Source: Candidatus Woesearchaeota archaeon (GTDB lineage Archaea > Nanobdellota > Nanobdellia > Woesearchaeales > GW2011-AR4). Taken from it: 9,384 bases of DNA. The notes under the pieces are model-generated. The model was given only the letters and a program-made list of their open reading frames with translations. It did no database searches and was not told the DNA's origin. A program made the position numbers and the translations under genes. Location: positions 5,595 to 14,978 of the forward strand of contig DUHN01000048.1 in NCBI GenBank assembly GCA_013330825.1, in the 5' to 3' direction. Below, one piece after another: positions 6,185 through 9,384 of the stretch (positions are counted from its first letter, which is position 1; each line of letters starts with the position of its first letter).

Positions 6185-6478
6185 TCAGGCCACCTTCCGG
6201 AGATGCACCGGATGCACGATAAGGGTCTTCTGCTTGCCGAGGTCACTTATCCGGATCTGGCAGCATGTTCCCCGCATCCCGATGACCACTCCCGCTCTCC
6301 CGAAGAAGCGCGGGTGGTAGAATCCCTTCTGGATGGCGGGCTCGGCGATGAGGTAGACCTTGTCCCCCACGCCAAAGGACTGGAAATACTTTGACAGGCT
6401 CAGCTTGCCGCGCTGCCTAATCTCCTTCTTGAGCTTGTAGCGCGTCTTTCTCCTCATTCCGCCGATGCGCATGACCAT
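6185..6478 (-). CDS. rpl21e: Large-subunit ribosomal protein L21e
   Basis: The 97-residue basic protein matches archaeal/eukaryotic L21e: GMRRKTRYKLKKEIRQRGKL (6-25), SLSKYFQSFGVGDKVYLI (26-43), KGFYHPRFFGRAGVVIGMRG (50-69, the family HPRFHGRTG core) and TLIVHPVHLRKV at the end. It is a component of the 50S subunit. The ATG at 6478 is chosen because a TATA box is centred 26-27 bases upstream, predicting a leaderless message; the frame stays open to 6523, but those codons would run through the TATA box. A second ATG two codons later (6472) is also possible. It is the first gene of the L21e-rpoF operon. Confidence 0.93.
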   Translation of the reverse strand: MVMRIGGMRRKTRYKLKKEIRQRGKLSLSKYFQSFGVGDKVYLIAEPAIQKGFYHPRFFGRAGVVIGMRGTCCQIRISDLGKQKTLIVHPVHLRKVA

Positions 6479-6499
6479 AGAGGGGAGGATAGGGGAACG

Positions 6500-6509
6500 T
6501 TTTAAAAAG
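6500..6509 (-). promoter_or_regulatory. TATA box of the L21e-rpoF operon
   Basis: The - strand reads GCTTTTTAAAACG. The element is centred about 26-27 bases from the ATG at 6478, consistent with a leaderless ribosomal protein message. Confidence 0.65.
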
Positions 6510-6702
6510 CTTGCGGTCAGCATTCTTTCCGCTCCTCTGCGAGTCGCGAAAGAAAAGCCTGGGGAAAAGAAAATGTTTTCGGCGGGACTAACTGACCAAC
6601 AAGAACGGACACCGACGGTTGCTATGCGTAGGCAGGGCTTTCCACTGCGCCCAAGGGCTTCGGAACGAAAATGTTATTTACCTGAAACCAGACCAACAAA
6701 GC
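6510..6702. other. Spacer between divergent L21e and nrdR promoters
   Basis: About 190 bases separate the two TATA boxes. The only clear features are an exact 9-base direct repeat GACCAACAA at 6594-6602 and 6691-6699, the second copy abutting the nrdR promoter. A + strand frame through the spacer (about 54 codons from an ATG near 6572) runs across the nrdR promoter and has no recognisable content, so it was not called. Confidence 0.5.
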
Positions 6703-6710
6703 ATATAAAC
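6703..6710 (+). promoter_or_regulatory. TATA box of nrdR
   Basis: ATATAAAC, centred at about 6706, predicts initiation near 6733. That would give a short leader of about 14 bases that still contains the GGGGG ribosome binding site. Its 3' end overlaps the left arm of an inverted repeat. Confidence 0.65.
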
Positions 6711-6743
6711 CCCCGGGAGATTATCCCCTTATAAAGGGGGTTT
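6707..6743. repeat. Nested inverted repeats over the nrdR promoter (operator candidate)
   Basis: The outer arms AAACCCCC (6707-6714) and GGGGGTTT (6736-6743) are perfect 8-bp complements. Inside, CCCCTT (6725-6730) and AAGGGG (6734-6739) form a second perfect 6-bp palindrome centred on ATA. The two share the GGGG arm and so exclude one another. They span from the TATA box to the ribosome binding site, where a repressor or an RNA hairpin would control nrdR. Confidence 0.55.
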
Positions 6744-6746
6744 GGC

Positions 6747-7199
6747 ATGAAATGTCCCTATTGCGGCAATCCCGACACCCAGGTCATGGAGACCCGGGAG
6801 ACGGAGAACCTGGACGCTACCCGCAGGAGGCGGGAGTGCATCAAGTGCGAGCGCCGCTTCACCACCTACGAGAAGGCCGACCTGGACGAGATCATCGTCG
6901 TCAAGAAAGGCGGCCGCAAGGAGAAGTTCGACCGCAGGAAGATCCTCAACGGGCTGCTGAGCGCGTGCGAGAAGCGCGTCTCCCTCGTGAAATTGGAGGA
7001 GGTGGTGGACGAGATCGAGGCGGAGCTGCGCAGGAAGGAAGTCGCGGAAGTGGAGAGCAGCGTCATCGGCAAGATCGTGATGCGCAAGCTGAAATCCCTC
7101 GACAAGATAGCGTACATCCGCTTCGCGTCCGTGTACCAGGACTTCGAGAGCCTGGCGAGCTTCAAGGAGGAGCTGGAGAAGCTGGAGCCTAAAAAGTAA
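6747..7199 (+). CDS. nrdR: NrdR-type transcriptional regulator of ribonucleotide reductase
   Basis: The 150-residue protein is a textbook NrdR: an N-terminal zinc ribbon with CPYC (3-6) and CIKC (31-34), the signature RRRRECIKCERRFTTYEK (26-43), then an ATP-cone domain (EIIVVKKGGRKEKFDRRKIL, about 48-67, through YIRFASVYQDF). In bacteria NrdR binds ATP/dATP through the cone and represses nrd genes by binding paired 16-bp boxes. It is common in bacteria and found in only some archaea. A GGGGG seven bases before the ATG acts as ribosome binding site. Inverted repeats over its promoter could mean autoregulation, though they do not resemble the known NrdR box. It heads a deoxynucleotide-related cluster with the kinase-like protein and dCMP deaminase. 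Length is typical. Confidence 0.96.
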   Translation: MKCPYCGNPDTQVMETRETENLDATRRRRECIKCERRFTTYEKADLDEIIVVKKGGRKEKFDRRKILNGLLSACEKRVSLVKLEEVVDEIEAELRRKEVAEVESSVIGKIVMRKLKSLDKIAYIRFASVYQDFESLASFKEELEKLEPKK

Positions 7200-7201
7200 G
7201 A

Positions 7202-7321
7202 GGGGCAGCATCAATTTTGCGAGCGGTGCATCAATTAGGAATGCGAGGCGGAGGGGGAAGTCCCTTACGGGGAAGGGCCGCCCTTCAGATTACGAAAGCA
7301 GGAGCGAGCCGATGCTGCCCC
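7202..7321 (+). ncRNA. Predicted 120-nt structured RNA or leader element
   Basis: GGGGCAGCATC (7202-7212) is perfectly complementary over 11 bases to GATGCTGCCCC (7311-7321). Inside, hairpins can form: GCAT/ATGC (7228-7231 with 7241-7244); and GGCGG/CCGCC (7247-7251 with 7278-7282) stacked on CCCTT/AAGGG (7262-7266 with 7273-7277) with a purine-rich bulge AGGGGGAAGT. The result is a multi-branched fold closed by a long terminal helix. GCATCAATT occurs twice (7208-7216, 7228-7236), so GATGC can pair with either copy, a switch-like option. The element starts three bases after the nrdR stop and ends 13 bases before the kinase ATG. It could be a cis-acting leader or an independent RNA excised from the transcript. 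It lacks the conserved 5S rRNA and tRNA sequences, and no family is recognised. Confidence 0.5.
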
Positions 7322-7334
7322 GGAACTAACCCTT

Positions 7335-7886
7335 ATGATCATCGGACTGACAGGAAAAAACGCAGCGGGGAAGGGAGAGGCGGCAAAGCACCTCGAGCGG
7401 AAGGGCTTCGCCTATTTTTCCCTGTCGGACGAGCTGCGGGAAGAGGCGGCCAAAAAAGGGCTGGCCCACACGAGGGAAGCCATGATCGCGCTGGGGAATG
7501 AGCTGAGGTCGACGCATGGCGCCGGCTACCTGGCGTCAACCATCAACAGGAAGATAAGGGAGTTGCAGAAGCAGGGGAAGGACAGGTTCGTGGTGGACAG
7601 CATCCGCAGCGCGGGGGAGATAAAGGAGCTGCAGAGGAACGAGGATTTCGTGCTCGTCGGAATCGAAGCGAACGCTGAGCTGCGGTTCGAGCGCATGAAG
7701 AAGAGGGGGAGGCAGGGAGATGCCGGCAGTTTCGAGGAGTTCGCCAGGCACGAGGAAAAGGAGAACACCAATAATGAGTCCGGGCAGCAATTAAACAAAT
7801 GTTTATCAATGGCAGCCATCATCATCGAAAACAACGGCACGCTGGAAGAGCTCTACAAAAAGATAGAGCGCGTGGCGAGGGTGTGA
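7335..7886 (+). CDS. P-loop kinase-like protein related to the N-terminal domain of dCMP/dCTP deaminases
   Basis: The 183-residue protein opens with a P-loop, GLTGKNAAGKGEAAKHL (4-20), followed by FSLSDELREEAAKKGL (28-43), TREAMIALGNELRSTHG (46-62), VVDSIRSAGEIKEL (86-99), LRFERMKKRGRQGD (116-129), SFEEF (132-136) and SGQQLNKC (149-156). This order is that of the NMP-kinase-like (dephospho-CoA-kinase/UPF0200-like) domain found fused in front of deaminases in yeast Dcd1 and bacterial anti-phage deaminases. Here it is a separate gene whose TGA lies one base before the deaminase ATG. The residue after GKG is Glu instead of Thr, so catalysis is uncertain. It may be a (d)NMP kinase, or a nucleotide-sensing partner of the deaminase. 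No ribosome binding site is visible before the ATG; the structured element ends just upstream. Confidence 0.75.
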   Translation: MIIGLTGKNAAGKGEAAKHLERKGFAYFSLSDELREEAAKKGLAHTREAMIALGNELRSTHGAGYLASTINRKIRELQKQGKDRFVVDSIRSAGEIKELQRNEDFVLVGIEANAELRFERMKKRGRQGDAGSFEEFARHEEKENTNNESGQQLNKCLSMAAIIIENNGTLEELYKKIERVARV

Positions 7887-7887
7887 C

Positions 7888-8325
7888 ATGGCACGGGTAA
7901 GCTGGGAAGAGTATTTCATGAACATCGCGAAGCAGGTTGCCACGAGAAGCACCTGCGAGCGGAAGCACGTGGGCTCGGTGATCGTGAGGGACAGGATCAT
8001 CCTTTCCACCGGCTATAACGGCTCCATACGGGGCATGCCGCACTGCGACGAGATGGGCCACATGATGGAGAACGGGCATTGCGTGGCCACTATCCACGCC
8101 GAGGCCAACGCCGTGCTGCAGGCCGCGAGGAACGGCGTCCGGATAGAGGGCGCGGAAGTCTACATCACCGCTTCCCCCTGCTGGCAGTGCTTCAAGATGC
8201 TGGCCAACGCCGGCGTGAAGAAGATATTCTACGGGGAGTTCTACCGGGACGAGCGCATCTTCGAGGTGGCCAAGAAGATAGGGATTGAGCTGGTGCACAT
8301 CAAGGTGGACCAGGCCACATTGTAG
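7888..8325 (+). CDS. Deoxycytidylate (dCMP) deaminase
   Basis: The 145-residue protein has the zinc-dependent deaminase motifs HAEANAVLQAA (H70, E72 as proton shuttle) and TASPCWQCFKML (C98, C101), plus the dCMP-deaminase-specific TGYNGSIRGMPHCDE (41-55) and GHC (63-65), whose cysteines can bind a second zinc with C23. The enzyme converts dCMP to dUMP, feeding thymidylate synthesis, and is usually controlled by dCTP and dTTP. A GAGGGTG six to seven bases before the ATG is a good ribosome binding site, and the one-base gap to the kinase-like gene implies coupling. Length and motifs are those of a complete single-domain enzyme. Confidence 0.93.
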   Translation: MARVSWEEYFMNIAKQVATRSTCERKHVGSVIVRDRIILSTGYNGSIRGMPHCDEMGHMMENGHCVATIHAEANAVLQAARNGVRIEGAEVYITASPCWQCFKMLANAGVKKIFYGEFYRDERIFEVAKKIGIELVHIKVDQATL

Positions 8326-8363
8326 GTTTCGTTCTCTTCAGGTCGTTGTGTTGCTCTTTTCAT
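8326..8363 (+). terminator. T-rich termination region after the dCMP deaminase
   Basis: After the stop, the sequence is strongly T-rich (GTTTCGTTCTCTTC and TTGCTCTTTTC) without a stable hairpin, as expected for archaeal oligo-U termination. The next gene has a promoter-like element just downstream. Confidence 0.35.
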
Positions 8364-8385
8364 TACCATTACATGCCAAAAACAA

Positions 8386-8399
8386 AAGATTAAAAAGAT
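8386..8399 (+). promoter_or_regulatory. Probable TATA element of the lactate dehydrogenase gene
   Basis: AAGATTAAAAAGAT is the only TATA-like element in the gap. Its centre, near 8393, predicts initiation close to 8420, the chosen ATG. That would leave the strong GGAGG at 8410-8414 outside or at the edge of the transcript, so either initiation is further upstream or the box is not the true one. Confidence 0.45.
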
Positions 8400-8419
8400 A
8401 AAACACAATGGAGGCGACA

Positions 8420-9352
8420 ATGGCAAAGCGTACAGGCAAAGTCGCCATCATCGGCGCGGGCTTCGTGGGCAGCACGGCAGCGTACGCGCTGCTGATAGAG
8501 GGGGCGGCCTCCGAGATCACCCTCATTGACCGGCACCTCCAGAAGGCGGAAGGCGAGGCCATGGACCTGCGGCATGGGCTGCAGTTCAGGGCGGATTCCC
8601 GCGTCACGTACGGGACTTCCTACTCCTTGTGCAGGGACGCGGAGATCATCGTCGTCTGCGCAGGCGCGCACCAGGAGAAGGGCGAGACCCGCTTGGATCT
8701 GGTGAAGAAGAACGCCGCGATGTTCAGGGAGATGATCCCCTCCATCGTCAAGCACAACAAGGACTGCATTTTGGTGGTGGTGTCCAATCCCGTCGATATC
8801 TTGGCCAGGCTCGCGCTCACGTATTCCGGGTTTCCCGCTTCCCGCGTCTTCGGCACTGGCACGATGCTCGACACCGCGCGCTTCAGGTTCCTGCTGGGGG
8901 AGCGCTTCGGCGTCTCTCCGGAGAGCGTGCATGCGTACATCCTGGGGGAGCACGGCGATTCCTCGTTCCCGGTGTGGAGCACGGCCAACATCGCCGGCGT
9001 CCCATTGCGGGATTTCAGGCAGTATGACAAGCGGGCTATGGAGGGCATCTACCAGCAGACCAAGAACGCGGCCTATGAGGTGATCGCCCGCAAAGGAGCG
9101 ACGTACTACGCCATCGGGCTGGCGGTCGCGCGGCTGGTGAAGGCCATCCTGTCCGACCAGAACATGGTGTTCGCGCTTTCTGCCCTGCTGAAGGGCTACC
9201 ACGGCGTGAATGGCATCTGCTTGAGCGTGCCGTGCGTGGTGAACAGGGAAGGGATCAGGGAGCAGATTGTCATGCCTCTGAATGCTGAAGAGAAAAAGAA
9301 GCTAAAGAAGTCCGCTGGTGTGATGAAGGGGATTTTGAGAGGAATTAATTAA
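8420..9352 (+). CDS. ldh: L-lactate dehydrogenase
   Basis: The 310-residue protein has the NAD-binding glycine motif IIGAGFVGSTAAYAL (10-24), D37 for NAD rather than NADP, the mobile loop CAGAHQEKGETRLDLV (80-95) with Gln85 where malate dehydrogenases have Arg, the catalytic set R91, D151, R154 and H178 (LGEHGDSSFPVWS), and KGATYYAIG (225-233) with the lactate-type Thr228. It reduces pyruvate to L-lactate with NADH, regenerating NAD in fermentation. The ATG at 8420 is preferred because GGAGG lies five bases upstream and the protein then starts like the family; an in-frame ATG at 8408 would add four residues. The sequence resembles bacterial LDH and the enzyme is not widespread in archaea, so horizontal origin is likely. 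Length is normal; all key residues are present. Confidence 0.95.
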   Translation: MAKRTGKVAIIGAGFVGSTAAYALLIEGAASEITLIDRHLQKAEGEAMDLRHGLQFRADSRVTYGTSYSLCRDAEIIVVCAGAHQEKGETRLDLVKKNAAMFREMIPSIVKHNKDCILVVVSNPVDILARLALTYSGFPASRVFGTGTMLDTARFRFLLGERFGVSPESVHAYILGEHGDSSFPVWSTANIAGVPLRDFRQYDKRAMEGIYQQTKNAAYEVIARKGATYYAIGLAVARLVKAILSDQNMVFALSALLKGYHGVNGICLSVPCVVNREGIREQIVMPLNAEEKKKLKKSAGVMKGILRGIN

Positions 9353-9384
9353 AATAAATACAAATGAAATAGGGGGTCGCGACC
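9350..9384 (+). promoter_or_regulatory. Possible promoter and palindrome running off the right edge
   Basis: TTAAAATAAATAC (9350-9362), just after the dehydrogenase stop, is TATA-like and would place initiation near the window end. The last ten bases, GGTCGCGACC (9375-9384), are a perfect palindrome that may continue beyond the window. Whether this belongs to a downstream gene, an RNA or a terminator cannot be seen. Confidence 0.3.

Noticed and set aside
6572..6734. A + strand frame of about 54 codons upstream of nrdR
   Set aside because: It crosses the nrdR TATA box and inverted repeats, and its product shows no family-like pattern.
7247..7277. Resemblance of GGCGGAGGGGGAAGTCC to the bacterial RNase P RNA core
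   Set aside because: The match is short, the rest of the P4 helix and other conserved regions are missing, and the element is far too short for a normal RNase P RNA.
7202..7321. 5S rRNA, because of the 120-nt length and long terminal helix
   Set aside because: The conserved 5S loop sequences (such as the CCGAAC region and the loop E bases) are absent.
8390..9202. A 270-codon - strand frame opposite lactate dehydrogenase
   Set aside because: The + strand frame is a complete dehydrogenase with all catalytic residues; the antisense frame is a by-product of GC-rich codons.
1..9384. CRISPR arrays, tRNA genes, insertion sequences or attachment sites
   Set aside because: No regularly spaced repeats, tRNA T-loop/acceptor pattern, transposase gene or terminal inverted repeats with target duplications were seen on either strand.

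Overview
The window looks like a stretch of archaeal chromosome. The clearest evidence is a gene pair found only in Archaea and eukaryotes, ribosomal protein L21e and RNA polymerase subunit F (Rpo4/Rpb4). It is followed by a DUF655-type protein with a helix-hairpin-helix, a neighbour usual for archaeal L21e-rpoF loci. Most genes are preceded by archaeal TATA-like boxes. In four cases the box centre lies 26-29 nt from the start codon, which points to leaderless mRNAs. NrdR, a bacterial-style L-lactate dehydrogenase and a D-Ala-D-Ala-ligase-like enzyme fit an uncultured, perhaps DPANN-type, archaeon with many bacterial-like metabolic genes. That lineage guess is inference.

Layout. (1) 1-952, + strand: the 3' part of a ParA-family ATPase, cut by the window edge, then a predicted overlapping 42-residue membrane-like microprotein. 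(2) 1116-4445, - strand: a SAM methyltransferase, an ATP-grasp D-Ala-D-Ala-ligase-like enzyme and a stand-alone PPDK/PEP-synthase-type ATP-binding protein. Each has its own promoter, and the methyltransferase and PPDK-like genes are visibly AT-richer than their surroundings. (3) 4537-6478, - strand: L21e - rpoF - DUF655 - M50 site-2-type peptidase, with a second promoter before DUF655. (4) 6747-8325, + strand: nrdR, then a 135-base gap holding a likely structured RNA, then a P-loop kinase-like protein and a dCMP deaminase one base apart. (5) 8420-9352, + strand: L-lactate dehydrogenase with its own promoter. A possible further promoter and a palindrome run off the right edge.

How the genes fit together. 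Block 4 is a deoxynucleotide module: NrdR senses (d)NTPs through an ATP-cone and controls ribonucleotide reductase genes, and dCMP deaminase feeds dUMP/dTMP synthesis. The kinase-like protein resembles the N-terminal P-loop domain fused to dCMP/dCTP deaminases in yeast Dcd1 and in bacterial anti-phage deaminases, but here it is a separate gene. The most interesting unexplained signals are the 120-nt folded element between nrdR and the kinase gene, nested inverted repeats over the nrdR core promoter, and a palindrome plus terminator-like hairpin in the leader of the ATP-grasp ligase gene.
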